Origin: a virus
Reading direction: 5' to 3' (one strand)
Length of the DNA: 64,000 nt
Virus record (IMG/VR): IMGVR_UViG_3300030419_007196
Location: 60,865 to 124,864 of that record
Of the stretch, positions 1 to 7,708 are shown piece after piece. The stretch's first letter is position 1, and the number at the start of each line of letters is the position of its first letter. The translations under genes were made by a program, and so were the position numbers. Under the pieces are notes generated by a model that was not told the origin of the DNA, searched no databases, and was given only the letters and a program-made list of their open reading frames with translations.

Positions 1-342
1 ATCCTCTTCGCCAACCTGACTTAAATTAAGTCTTCCAACACCCATAGCAGCACATTCCTTTTTTAGAAAGTTTTCAATATTGGTAAAAGTATCCAAAATA
101 TCCTGCTTAATATTTTCTGCTGACTTGCCATGAAAATCTCTAGGTGACATCATGGCATGGTAATTGATAATTAAATGATTTCCATGGAATCTGGCGCTGA
201 AGCCATCCATGACCCTGCTATCAGTAATTGGGTTGCCAGCTTCTCGCTTTAAGCCAATTGCGACACTTGGATCGCCGCTGTCATATCCCTTTTGAGACAT
301 GATGTTTGCAACTGCAGTTGCTAAGTCGTTAATGTTTGCCAT
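1..342 (-). CDS. Unknown phage protein, 3' end cut by window
   Basis: An open frame runs from ATG at 342-340 to the window edge with no stop, giving 114 codons; the stop lies outside. A good ribosome site (GAGGGAA) sits about 6 nt before the ATG. The protein starts MANINDLATAVANIMSQKGY and later has a GNHLIINYHAMMS stretch followed by a helix ending FLKKECAAMGVGRLNL. The layout recalls small phage structural proteins with a hydrophobic strand then a LKKE helix, but this is a memory impression and I assign no function. It is the last gene seen in the transcription direction, downstream of the lysis-like cassette. Only 2 nt separate it from the next gene upstream. Confidence 0.7.
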   Translation of the reverse strand, partial: MANINDLATAVANIMSQKGYDSGDPSVAIGLKREAGNPITDSRVMDGFSARFHGNHLIINYHAMMSPRDFHGKSAENIKQDILDTFTNIENFLKKECAAMGVGRLNLSQVGEED

Positions 343-344
343 GA

Positions 345-683
345 TTATTCCCTCTTTCGGCCCTCATAATAAATTATATAGCACTTTTCGCAGGCGCCAT
401 ATTTATGATAAAAGACTTTATCGTTTAAAGATGTAATTTTTACATCACACTTTTGACAAGTCTTAACCTTTCTCCTATTAATTAGTTTTTCGTCCAATAA
501 AAACCCTGCCTCTTGTTCGATCTTATTTGACGTTACCTGTTGAGCGGCGCTCTTTAGTTGTTCTAAATATTTTTTTTCTTTCTCTGGAGTCCAATATTTA
601 GCCGGGTTTTCAATTGCTTCTTCGCCATATTTTTCTGATATGGCTTTCTCTAAGCCTGCGATATAATTTTGGTCTTTTTTCAT
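345..683 (-). CDS. Small zinc-ribbon protein, function unknown
   Basis: 112 residues. The N-terminal two thirds are charged and helical with no recognisable domain. The C-terminus carries two CxxC knuckles, C76-C79 and C98-C101, separated by 18 residues, which is the pattern of a treble-clef or zinc-ribbon metal site. The start ATG overlaps the stop of the upstream gene by 4 nt (ATGA), which argues for translational coupling with the signal-peptide protein at 680-1117. A role in binding nucleic acid or protein is possible, but nothing in the sequence decides it. Confidence 0.75.
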   Translation of the reverse strand: MKKDQNYIAGLEKAISEKYGEEAIENPAKYWTPEKEKKYLEQLKSAAQQVTSNKIEQEAGFLLDEKLINRRKVKTCQKCDVKITSLNDKVFYHKYGACEKCYIIYYEGRKRE

Positions 684-1117
684 TTACTCGCCTGTGCGGC
701 GGCATAAAAGATTCCGATGGACATTCCAACACCGGCTATAAAGCCACCAACAAACCATAACTTAGTATAGTCTGGTTTTTGTGAATTTTTAAGGGCGGTG
801 TGTAATCTTTTAACCTCGCCATCTTTTATTCTCATAAGCTCATTAAACTTTTTCTTGTTTGTGTCGCGATCGATGACAATAAGTCTTTTTTCAAAATTAC
901 ATTCGGCTTTAATCTTTTTAACTGAATAGTCCATATTCAACTCGCAGATTTTAACAGCACTTTCTCTTTTTGCTGCAATAGTCGCCTCTGCCTTCTTGTC
1001 TAACAGGATGCCATCAAAGGGTGCCTTTTGACCCTTTTTTATTGCCGCTATTTTACCATTAGCAAAACAAAAAACTGGCATAAAAGTTATTAGTAAGATA
1101 ATTGCTGTGGTTTTCAT
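680..1117 (-). CDS. Secreted or membrane-anchored protein, possible inner spanin-like lysis protein
   Basis: 145 residues. Residues 1-19 form a signal peptide (two basic-side residues, a hydrophobic stretch ending CFANG), residues 20-115 are charged and mostly helical, and residues 119-140 (about) form a hydrophobic glycine-rich membrane segment near the C-terminus. The motif KGQKAPFDGILLD follows the signal peptide directly. I recall similar APFDG-LL motifs in unassigned phage proteins near holins, so a spanin-like or lysis-accessory role is inferred. It overlaps both neighbours by 4 nt within a membrane-protein cluster with 1114-1521 and 1521-1715. The family identification is from memory and not secure. 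Confidence 0.65.
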   Translation of the reverse strand: MKTTAIILLITFMPVFCFANGKIAAIKKGQKAPFDGILLDKKAEATIAAKRESAVKICELNMDYSVKKIKAECNFEKRLIVIDRDTNKKKFNELMRIKDGEVKRLHTALKNSQKPDYTKLWFVGGFIAGVGMSIGIFYAAAQASK

Positions 1118-1521
1118 TCTTCAACCTCAACGATCTCCAAACCAAACTCATCAGCTAAAACGTGCAAGCGCAAGTCTTCAGGCATCTCGATAATTTCTTT
1201 GATGCGCTTCTTTTCTTCCCGTTTAATTTTTTTGCCTTGCGCTTTACGCTCTTCCTCTACCGCAGTAACAACTACACTAAAGTCCTCTTGAGCTTTTTTG
1301 ATCTTCTTAACTTCTTCTTCATGGGCGTTATTTACAATTTTAAGCTCTTCTTTGCCTTGCTTTATCTTATCGTGAAACATCTCTTGATAAAGATATTTTG
1401 CTCTCTTCTTAGCAAATCTAGTAAGAATAAAGCCCACGACTAAAATCACACCAGCCCACCAGTGTGTTTTAGTCCAAATCCAAATTTTGTTTAAAATATG
1501 TTTAGCTGTTAGCCAAGTCAT
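1114..1521 (-). CDS. Membrane protein with long coiled coil (lysis cassette, Rz-like topology)
   Basis: 135 residues. One transmembrane segment lies at about residues 20-37 (WWAGVILVVGFILT core), flanked by aromatic residues and followed by Arg/Lys. Residues 40-115 are strongly charged with heptad-like spacing and rich in Lys and Glu, predicting a long coiled coil. This N-terminal anchor plus helical domain resembles Rz-type inner-membrane spanins. The start overlaps the stop of the 64-residue holin-like gene by one base (TAATG). The C-terminus is acidic (EIVEVEE). Position between a holin-like and a signal-peptide protein supports lysis, but no enzymatic endolysin is visible in this window. 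Confidence 0.65.
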   Translation of the reverse strand: MTWLTAKHILNKIWIWTKTHWWAGVILVVGFILTRFAKKRAKYLYQEMFHDKIKQGKEELKIVNNAHEEEVKKIKKAQEDFSVVVTAVEEERKAQGKKIKREEKKRIKEIIEMPEDLRLHVLADEFGLEIVEVEE

Positions 1522-1715
1522 TATTTTCCTTTGAAGCGAGCTACCACGTCAACGAAACCTTGCGTTCCGACGTATGCTGTAGCGATGATGATCCATTGTT
1601 CTGAATCAACTTTCTCCGCTAAGAGAAGCCCTGTTGTTGTTAGCCATACCAAAAGTTTCTTTGATACAAATCTTTCTAAGTGCCTATCGGCAAATGCTTT
1701 TACTGCTGCCACCAT
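1521..1715 (-). CDS. Holin-like small membrane protein
   Basis: 64 residues. A basic N-terminal helix (residues 1-20) is followed by two hydrophobic stretches, about 22-34 (LLVWLTTTGLLLA) and 41-56 (WIIIATAYVGTQGFVDV), ending in a basic RFKGK tail. Length, two short membrane segments and a charged end are typical of phage holins that permeabilise the inner membrane at lysis. A strong GAGAGGG ribosome site lies 4 nt before the ATG. The gene starts a three-gene membrane-protein run with 1 and 4 nt overlaps. No sequence family is certain, so the call rests on size, topology and context. Confidence 0.6.
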   Translation of the reverse strand: MVAAVKAFADRHLERFVSKKLLVWLTTTGLLLAEKVDSEQWIIIATAYVGTQGFVDVVARFKGK

Positions 1716-1736
1716 TTTACCCTCTCTGGTTAGTTA

Positions 1737-1799
1737 TTAACCGCAGCAGCAATCGCAGCCGCAGTCCTTTTCACATTTACAATTATCACATCCACACAT
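1737..1799 (-). CDS. 20-residue metallothionein-like Cys-rich peptide
   Basis: This short frame encodes MCGCDNCKCEKDCGCDCCCG, with nine Cys in 20 residues at positions 2, 4, 7, 9, 13, 15, 17, 18 and 19. The spacing is dominated by CxC and CC pairs with no hydrophobic core, as in metallothioneins that wrap Zn, Cu or Cd in thiolate clusters. Translation looks real: AAGGA lies exactly 7 nt before the ATG and overlaps the stop codon of the Mre11-Rad50 gene, so coupling is likely. The 21 nt after its stop lead directly to the holin ribosome site. It is much shorter than known bacterial metallothioneins (about 50-60 residues), so the function is inferred from composition only. Confidence 0.6.
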   Translation of the reverse strand: MCGCDNCKCEKDCGCDCCCG

Positions 1800-1806
1800 T
1801 TTTTAT

Positions 1807-1811
1807 TCCTT
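1807..1811 (-). promoter_or_regulatory. Ribosome binding site for the Cys-rich micro-gene
   Basis: The minus strand reads TAAGGA here, giving an AAGGA Shine-Dalgarno 7 nt before the ATG at 1799. The TAA inside it is the stop of the Mre11-Rad50 gene, so ribosomes finishing that gene are placed to restart on the micro-gene. This site is what makes the 20-codon frame credible. Confidence 0.6.
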
Positions 1812-4800
1812 ATTGATTAACAAATGCATATCCGTCATCTGTTTTAGAGATTTCAATAGTCATATCGACAATATCTTTTAAACTCTCTATGTGAGTAATT
1901 AGTAAAGTAACATCAAAATATCCCTTTACAAGATCCAAGATTCGAACAAAACCTTCCATATTTTCAGCGTCTAAAGCAGTCCCCGGCTCATCAAGAATAA
2001 ACAGGTTGCTCTTGGGCATATTACTTACATTCAACAGCGCAATTCTAATAGCTATAGCAGCTAAAGTTTTCTCTGCCCCAGATCCATTTTCCAAAGGTCG
2101 GGGGTCATGTTTAGGATGCTTAATCTGAATGTCAAGCTTATTATCGTTGTTTTCAAAAAATACTTGAAAGTCCACCACATTAGAAAGAACTTTTGCGATT
2201 TCATCGTTAATCAGCGGCAGCGCCCTTTTAATGACATCGAAAGCAATTCCGTTGCTATGCATACACGTCAGAAATAAATGATGTGCTGAATACTCAGCGC
2301 TCAACCTATCTCGCTCCTTCCTCAAGTGCTCTAAATTTTCTAGTTTTTGTTCTAGAGCGCCATGTGTTCCAATCAAAGAATACAAACACTCGTTGCATTC
2401 ACCAATTTTCTTTTGCCTCTCTTCAACTTCAGCTTTTTTAGACTCTAATTCTGAATAAAGCTTTTCTGTATTCTCTAAAAGCTCTTTGTTTTCTTCATAG
2501 TAACGAATCTTTTCCGTCAACTCTTGTATTAGTGAAGTACTCTTTACTAAGCTACCCGACATTCTCTCATGTTGAAATTTTAAACTCATCAAGAGAGATT
2601 TTTCATCCCTCCCCTTGCTTGAAAGTTTATTATAGTTTTCTATTCTAGATCTAATCTTTCTAACATCAAACCCGCCTAATTCACGATTTTTAAAGCCTAG
2701 TTGGTCTTCTAAAGTTTTTATTAATTCTGTTTGTTTGCTGATTTCTTTTTCAGCCTTCAGAGCGCCGTCCATGTATTTGTGTATTGGACAGTGTTCGCTA
2801 CACGGAACATCGTGTAAGACGCGAGTTTGTTTATTATAGTTATCAAGATCCTTTTCAGCATGACCTTTTTGCTGTGTTAGTTTAGCAATCTCTTTCTCAA
2901 TCTCACCAACTCGGCTAAGTTCACTATCAAGAGTGTCGATGTCGATCATCGCTAAAAGTTTTTCGCTCTTTTTAAGAAAGTTTTCCTTTTCACCAATTTG
3001 TTGTAGAAGGTCCTCTATTTTTTTAATAAGCTTATCTTCATGGGCCTCTTGTTCAAGTAATTGCTGTCTAATATCATTAATGTCGATTCTTTCATCTGGA
3101 AGTTCGGATAAATTTGCCTCCAAGTCAGTTATTTCTTTCTGAAGTGTGCCTAGCTCTTCTTTCAAATCAGCACATTCATTTTTCTTCTTCGCAACATCAG
3201 CGCCGGCTTCAAAAATTTCTTTTTTAACCCTCTTAATGTCCTCATCATAATCTATGTCCTTGACCCGCTTTAGAACACCTCTTAATTCTGATACCTCTTC
3301 TTTTGCTAATTTAAATTTTCTCTCAAAGAATTCAAGATCTAAGAATTTAGCCAAAATTTCTTTGCGCCTAGTTGAACCTTCGTTAATAAAGTTCATAGCG
3401 CCCATTTGCGAGGCCATAGAGGTGGTTAGGAAGTCCTCTAAGCTTCCAAAGACATTCCGTATCGCCTTGTCGGTTCCGCCGCGCTCAGTCTGGTTTAAAG
3501 AGCCTTTCTCGTCAGACACCTGATCTACAAAATCGAAGTCCGCTTGAGTTCTCGCCTCATTCGTAGTCTTACCCTTAAGTTTCTTAACATACTTCTCCGA
3601 TTTCCTAGAAATCGTGTAAGTCTTATTATTTGCCTCAATCTCCACCACGCCAGAGCCTTGGTCCTTATTTTGGTTGATAATGTTGTAAGTCTTTCGAATA
3701 TTTTTAGAAGTATTATTATAGATTGTGTAGAGCAGTGAATCAATGATGCTAGATTTACCACTAAAGTTTTTTCCAAAGATTCCCACAGTTCCAGCAAGTT
3801 TAGTAAAATCGACAGAATTGCCTTCTCCGTAGTTGAATAGATTGTCCCAGCCGAACTTCTTAATTTTCCAATGAACGTTCCTAGAAACGTCTTCACTTTC
3901 TTCGACAACCTTATTATATCTTGAATTAAGAGCGTAGACTTCATCCAAAGTTTCCTCAGATGGATTAAAGTCCATCAAGTACTCCTTAATTAGCTCTTGT
4001 TGAGTCTTTTCGTCTCTCAGATTTTCAAACAATTCTGCGTCAATTTTACCTTCAACAGATAGGTCGTTTGCACCATGTCGACTCAAGAAAGTAATTGATT
4101 CTGGCTTAAACCTATGCTTCGCGATCTTTACTGCTCTTCGAAGTTTTTCTAGTGGAATGTTAGAATTTGAAACAAGTCTCAACCTTGCCCCATGCTGACA
4201 TTCGAATTTGTTGGGAATCCTGCCCGTTTTTGTAAGGTTGATTGTGACAAATGGCTTTGGGTTATTAAAATTTATCTTCCTTCTTTCGAAATCTGTCTTA
4301 CTTTTAATGTCCCAAATGTATATCCCCTTGTCGTTGGTTTCGCCAAAGTTTTGTTGTATTGTTGAGCCTGCATAGGCGATGGTGCCTTCCTTGTTGAGAT
4401 CTTGTGTCTTGTGGATGTCTCCTAAAAAAGCATAATCAAAATCATCAAAAATTGAAATGTCGTGCTCGCCATGTTCCATAACAAAACCGATATCTGTTCT
4501 AGAATATTTAACTGCGCCATGATAAAGGCCAATATTAATCTTTTCTGGCTTTGTTGGCTGAACCCAATTGTCCTCGTCAAAGACAGACAGAACATTAAGA
4601 CAAAAATCTTTATCTAGATGGGTTTCGCCTGCATTTTTTAACAAATAAAGACTTGGATGATCCAAGGCTTCTACAATAGGAGTAATAGCATCTTGGCGAT
4701 AAGAGTTGCGCAGGTTACCATCATGATTACCCAGAATGACGTAAGTTGGAGCAATGTTTGCCAAGTTCTTCAAAAAATCTGAACACAGTTCAACGAACTC

Positions 4801-4962
4801 CGGGGAGATCTGTGTTTTAGTATGTGCGATATCTCCACAATGGATAATACAGTCTACCTTTTCTTCTTTAAGCGTTTTGTAAAGCTGTCCAAAAACTTCC
4901 CGATATTCCTTGTGGAATTTTAGGTTTTTGATGTGGGTGTCTGCGATGTGCGCGAATTTCAT
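1810..4962 (-). CDS. Single-chain Mre11-Rad50 (SbcD-SbcC, T4 gp47-gp46) fusion
   Basis: 1050 residues combining two enzymes normally made separately. Residues 1-240 are an Mre11/SbcD phosphoesterase: DTH at 8-10, HCGD with D44, GNHD at 78-81, H148 and GDIH at 181-184, which bind two metal ions for nuclease action. Residues 360-1050 are Rad50/SbcC: Walker A GKNFSGKSS at 397-405, long coiled coils at about 545-890 with a hook-like CSEHC at 721-725, signature NGSGAEKT at 959-966, Walker B LFILDE at 986-991 and the switch His at 1024. The hook is CxxxC instead of the usual CxxC. The complex processes DNA ends and drives phage recombination-dependent replication. The start has an AAAGGT site 8 nt upstream and lies inside the 3' end of the primase gene. 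Confidence 0.93.
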   Translation of the reverse strand: MKFAHIADTHIKNLKFHKEYREVFGQLYKTLKEEKVDCIIHCGDIAHTKTQISPEFVELCSDFLKNLANIAPTYVILGNHDGNLRNSYRQDAITPIVEALDHPSLYLLKNAGETHLDKDFCLNVLSVFDEDNWVQPTKPEKINIGLYHGAVKYSRTDIGFVMEHGEHDISIFDDFDYAFLGDIHKTQDLNKEGTIAYAGSTIQQNFGETNDKGIYIWDIKSKTDFERRKINFNNPKPFVTINLTKTGRIPNKFECQHGARLRLVSNSNIPLEKLRRAVKIAKHRFKPESITFLSRHGANDLSVEGKIDAELFENLRDEKTQQELIKEYLMDFNPSEETLDEVYALNSRYNKVVEESEDVSRNVHWKIKKFGWDNLFNYGEGNSVDFTKLAGTVGIFGKNFSGKSSIIDSLLYTIYNNTSKNIRKTYNIINQNKDQGSGVVEIEANNKTYTISRKSEKYVKKLKGKTTNEARTQADFDFVDQVSDEKGSLNQTERGGTDKAIRNVFGSLEDFLTTSMASQMGAMNFINEGSTRRKEILAKFLDLEFFERKFKLAKEEVSELRGVLKRVKDIDYDEDIKRVKKEIFEAGADVAKKKNECADLKEELGTLQKEITDLEANLSELPDERIDINDIRQQLLEQEAHEDKLIKKIEDLLQQIGEKENFLKKSEKLLAMIDIDTLDSELSRVGEIEKEIAKLTQQKGHAEKDLDNYNKQTRVLHDVPCSEHCPIHKYMDGALKAEKEISKQTELIKTLEDQLGFKNRELGGFDVRKIRSRIENYNKLSSKGRDEKSLLMSLKFQHERMSGSLVKSTSLIQELTEKIRYYEENKELLENTEKLYSELESKKAEVEERQKKIGECNECLYSLIGTHGALEQKLENLEHLRKERDRLSAEYSAHHLFLTCMHSNGIAFDVIKRALPLINDEIAKVLSNVVDFQVFFENNDNKLDIQIKHPKHDPRPLENGSGAEKTLAAIAIRIALLNVSNMPKSNLFILDEPGTALDAENMEGFVRILDLVKGYFDVTLLITHIESLKDIVDMTIEISKTDDGYAFVNQ

Positions 4963-5911
4963 ATATGTTACCTTTTAGTTTCTCATTAATAAGAAAGAAA
5001 TCAGAATTAACCTCTGTGGCGTTATTTTTTCGGTCCTCAAAAACGCTTTTTGGCATTTCAGCGATGTCCTCATATCCCTTGGTATCAATAACAAAAATTT
5101 TAATGTTGTCTTTTAATAAATTTTTAATAATTTGATTCTGCTTTTTAACTGCGTCGGCATCCAAAGCAAGATAAACAACTGTATTGTTTTCGACAACCCT
5201 CTTTCTCAGCAGAGATTTTTTGCTCAAAGTAGAGCCTAATAATGGTATTGCATTATTGCCAGCCCTAATAGCATCAAATACGCCTTCAACTATTATAACA
5301 GGTTTTTCAAAGTTAATCAACAATTCGTTAAAAACCATTTTGCTTTTAGCAATCGGAGGATTCTTATACTTATAAGAATCATCATAGTAAGTCCTAGCAA
5401 TAAAAAAATTACAATCCCCTTGTTCATCAAAAGAGGGTATTATAATTCTATTTTCATATTCTCCATAGGGACAAAATCCTATTTTATATTTAAGTATCTC
5501 TTGTGGGCCGATGCCCCGCCTTTTTAAATAATTGATCGCCGCATAAGAGTTTGACAGATCCTTTCTTCCTAGAAACAAATAATCGTTTGGAAGTTCCAAA
5601 GCAACTTTCTTCTCTCCCTTGTTTGAAAACATTTCCAAAATTCTTTGATCGAAATTGTCAATTTTTATAGTTTTGTCTAACTTCAACCATTCAGAGATAT
5701 CTTTTTGATCTCCAAATCGACGGATTAGAGAAAAAATCTTCTTGCCAGATGTGTCACACACCCAGCACTTCCAAGCGTTTTTACTTAAATTAATTGAAAG
5801 TTTCTTTTTATGATGATTACAAAAAGGACAGTGAAAGAGGGTCTCACTTGAGGATTGAGAATAATCGCCCAAAATACCTTTTAAGATGAATTTTTTCTTT
5901 CTTTCTGACAT
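4868..5911 (-). CDS. DnaG-type DNA primase with zinc finger and Toprim domain
   Basis: 347 residues. A CHC2-like zinc finger occupies the N-terminus: C28-C31 (HCPFC) and C49-C52 (CWVC). The Toprim catalytic fold follows, with VIIVEG at 205-210 (E209) and the metal-binding D251-A-D253. This is the size and order of small phage primases such as T4 gp61, which make RNA primers at the fork with the replicative helicase. The last 31 codons overlap the start of the Mre11-Rad50 gene in another frame; they lie beyond the Toprim core and are rich in His, Pro and Arg (AHRRHPHQKPK), so they are probably a dispensable tail. The 5' end overlaps the RuvC-like gene by 31 nt. No helicase domain is attached. 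Confidence 0.88.
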   Translation of the reverse strand: MSERKKKFILKGILGDYSQSSSETLFHCPFCNHHKKKLSINLSKNAWKCWVCDTSGKKIFSLIRRFGDQKDISEWLKLDKTIKIDNFDQRILEMFSNKGEKKVALELPNDYLFLGRKDLSNSYAAINYLKRRGIGPQEILKYKIGFCPYGEYENRIIIPSFDEQGDCNFFIARTYYDDSYKYKNPPIAKSKMVFNELLINFEKPVIIVEGVFDAIRAGNNAIPLLGSTLSKKSLLRKRVVENNTVVYLALDADAVKKQNQIIKNLLKDNIKIFVIDTKGYEDIAEMPKSVFEDRKNNATEVNSDFFLINEKLKGNIYEIRAHRRHPHQKPKIPQGISGSFWTALQNA

Positions 5912-6414
5912 TCTAAGTAACCAGCTTGGGCGATAATATAACTGTCTGCCCGATCATAACTTCCCGGCTTGGGATTATTGTTTCTGGTATATTCTACCTC
6001 AAAACCGCCTACGTTGTCAAGGACAAATTTTAACACGACCGCTTTGGCTTTTTGGCCGCGCTGGATCTTAACACCGCTAGCTTTTCTAGCCGACGAGGCA
6101 GAAACATACTCTGGCTCTCTGGCGAAAACATTATAACACAACCAACTAACAACCCCGTTAAATTTTGAAAGGAGTGTAAGAGTTTTTGCTGACGAAAAGC
6201 CCGCCCTGAACATTTGCAAAGATTGCTCAATCACAATTTTTGTGATTGGAAATTCTATCCTTATATCCATTAATTTATTATTAATAAATGAGGCTTTGTC
6301 AAAAAAGTTTTTTATTTTACGAGCATCCCAAGCTTCACAATAAACTACGTTGCCGCTGAGATCTATTACTGTCGCACCAGTAATACTAGTGGACACATCT
6401 AATCCTAATATCAT
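5881..6414 (-). CDS. RuvC-like Holliday junction resolvase / RNase H-fold nuclease
   Basis: 177 residues. The N-terminal strand ILGLDVSTSITGATVID carries the first catalytic Asp (D6), IVIEQ carries E63, and the C-terminal DRADSY stretch supplies D154 and D157. This acidic quartet and the GLDVSTxxTG opening are typical of the RuvC/YqgF RNase H-like fold, whose members cut four-way DNA junctions. Length matches RuvC (about 170). It directly precedes primase and Mre11-Rad50 in one overlapping run, supporting a role in resolving recombination or branched replication intermediates before packaging. A more diverged RNase H-fold nuclease with another substrate is possible. Confidence 0.85.
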   Translation of the reverse strand: MILGLDVSTSITGATVIDLSGNVVYCEAWDARKIKNFFDKASFINNKLMDIRIEFPITKIVIEQSLQMFRAGFSSAKTLTLLSKFNGVVSWLCYNVFAREPEYVSASSARKASGVKIQRGQKAKAVVLKFVLDNVGGFEVEYTRNNNPKPGSYDRADSYIIAQAGYLECQKERKNSS

Positions 6415-7700
6415 AAATCTAATTTTAACTTAAAAGTGTAATCTTGTTCAGTTGTTTTTTTAATTGGAGTCGCTAAATTTGCAACCGCAATTAAATCACC
6501 GTCTTCATCATAAATCCCTATCTTAGAAATGTGAGTGGTTGGTGAAAACGATTCAGAGTAGTTGCTAAAAGAGCTAGATACAACATTTTTAATAGTAACT
6601 AGAGTGTTCTCTTCATAGTGTTTAGAACCAGAGGAAACAACGTATATTTGATCGTATGTTTTGGCGTCGTGGGTCTGTTTTCTCTCTATGAAGGTTGGAT
6701 TGTTGCTCCAAACTAAGTCATTCTTGTTCGCATGGGCCATCATAGTATAGGTTGGCACTAGTGTTTCCCCTTCAAACTCTATTGTGTATGAGGAGCTAGC
6801 CGGGGCGTATCTAACCATTTCTGACTCTTTGCCAATAAAAGCCTTATAAGACATGAAGTGTGCCCATCTTGGATTGTCAACCCAGCCAGTACTAACAGAC
6901 TGTGAATTTACCGGGCTTAAGTACCCGTCATATTTATCGTCATTTAAAGAATAGCTGGCCGTTATTACAATCAGGCCCTCTGGGTATAAGACAGTACCAA
7001 TTGGTTCGCCGGGTTTGGCACCGGTTGTCTCATATAAAACGCCATTTTTATACAAATCTTGAGCCTCAGCAACCAAAGATCCAGTATAATAGAAAGAAAG
7101 TTTTAAACTACCCTCTTTTATTTTGTTACCACGATATAGCCTCGGCACCTCTATTAGAGAAACATAAGCAGATAAGGGCTGGGCATAAGTTTTACCACCC
7201 GCAGGCAAGCCTTTGTTGGCTGCAACATACTTTTCAAAATCAAAATATGGACTTAAATATTTATAATAGTTGTAGACGTTGTAAAGGCTTCCAAGCTTGT
7301 GCAGGGATGATTCAAAAGAAACACCATCAAGCAACGTTGCCTCTCCGGAACCGCCCTGTACAATATAGTGTTTTTGTAAGCTAGAAGTTATATCTGTATA
7401 ACTGGAGGTGTAAGTTGCGCCCACATCAAGAGCTTCCCACCCAGCATTCTTTTTTAATTGATCATTAAAGAAGCGTATTGGGTTATTCAATCTCTTTTCT
7501 AATTCAGGCTTTATAGTAAAACCGGTATGGGAATAATCATAAACAGAAATAACATCTGTAGTATATTGGTCATGGACATCCAGACCAGAATTGATTTTTG
7601 CCTGATTAAGATAGAAATGAATTTTAAATTTTGGATTAGCTTGAAGATAGCTTAAAAAGACATCATCTTTCTTAAATTTAAAACTTGCTTTATTAAACAT
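6411..7700 (-). CDS. Virion tail structural protein, paralogue of the 7709-8860 product
   Basis: 429 residues, Ser/Thr/Tyr-rich with mostly beta-type composition and no signal peptide. Its C-terminus has IGIYDEDGDLIAVANLATPI followed by KK and a short strand, matching the end of the neighbouring 383-residue protein (GVGLYASDGELMAVGKFSKP plus IKK). Both also share an internal block: PRLYRGNKIKEGSLKLSF here and SRLMMKDEIRKGSFELTI there. These modules recur in phage tail or appendage proteins. The start overlaps the RuvC-like stop by 4 nt, so this is the last virion gene before the replication genes. The exact virion location is unknown. Confidence 0.72.
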   Translation of the reverse strand: MFNKASFKFKKDDVFLSYLQANPKFKIHFYLNQAKINSGLDVHDQYTTDVISVYDYSHTGFTIKPELEKRLNNPIRFFNDQLKKNAGWEALDVGATYTSSYTDITSSLQKHYIVQGGSGEATLLDGVSFESSLHKLGSLYNVYNYYKYLSPYFDFEKYVAANKGLPAGGKTYAQPLSAYVSLIEVPRLYRGNKIKEGSLKLSFYYTGSLVAEAQDLYKNGVLYETTGAKPGEPIGTVLYPEGLIVITASYSLNDDKYDGYLSPVNSQSVSTGWVDNPRWAHFMSYKAFIGKESEMVRYAPASSSYTIEFEGETLVPTYTMMAHANKNDLVWSNNPTFIERKQTHDAKTYDQIYVVSSGSKHYEENTLVTIKNVVSSSFSNYSESFSPTTHISKIGIYDEDGDLIAVANLATPIKKTTEQDYTFKLKLDL

Positions 7701-7708
7701 ATCATTTT

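Noticed and set aside
1162-1740. Plus-strand frames opposite the lysis cassette
   Set aside because: Hydrophobic antisense of coiled-coil and holin genes; the minus-strand genes have better starts and overlaps.
3525-3944. A 139-codon minus-strand frame within the Mre11-Rad50 gene
   Set aside because: It is a shifted shadow of the clear Rad50 frame and has no domain or ribosome site.
7258-7265. A TATAAATA octamer on the minus strand
   Set aside because: It lies inside the 429-residue tail gene far from a start; AT-rich coding DNA gives such octamers by chance.
6902-7384. A 160-codon plus-strand frame
   Set aside because: Antisense to a tail gene with clear paralogue motifs; rich in His/Gln artefact and no ribosome site noted.
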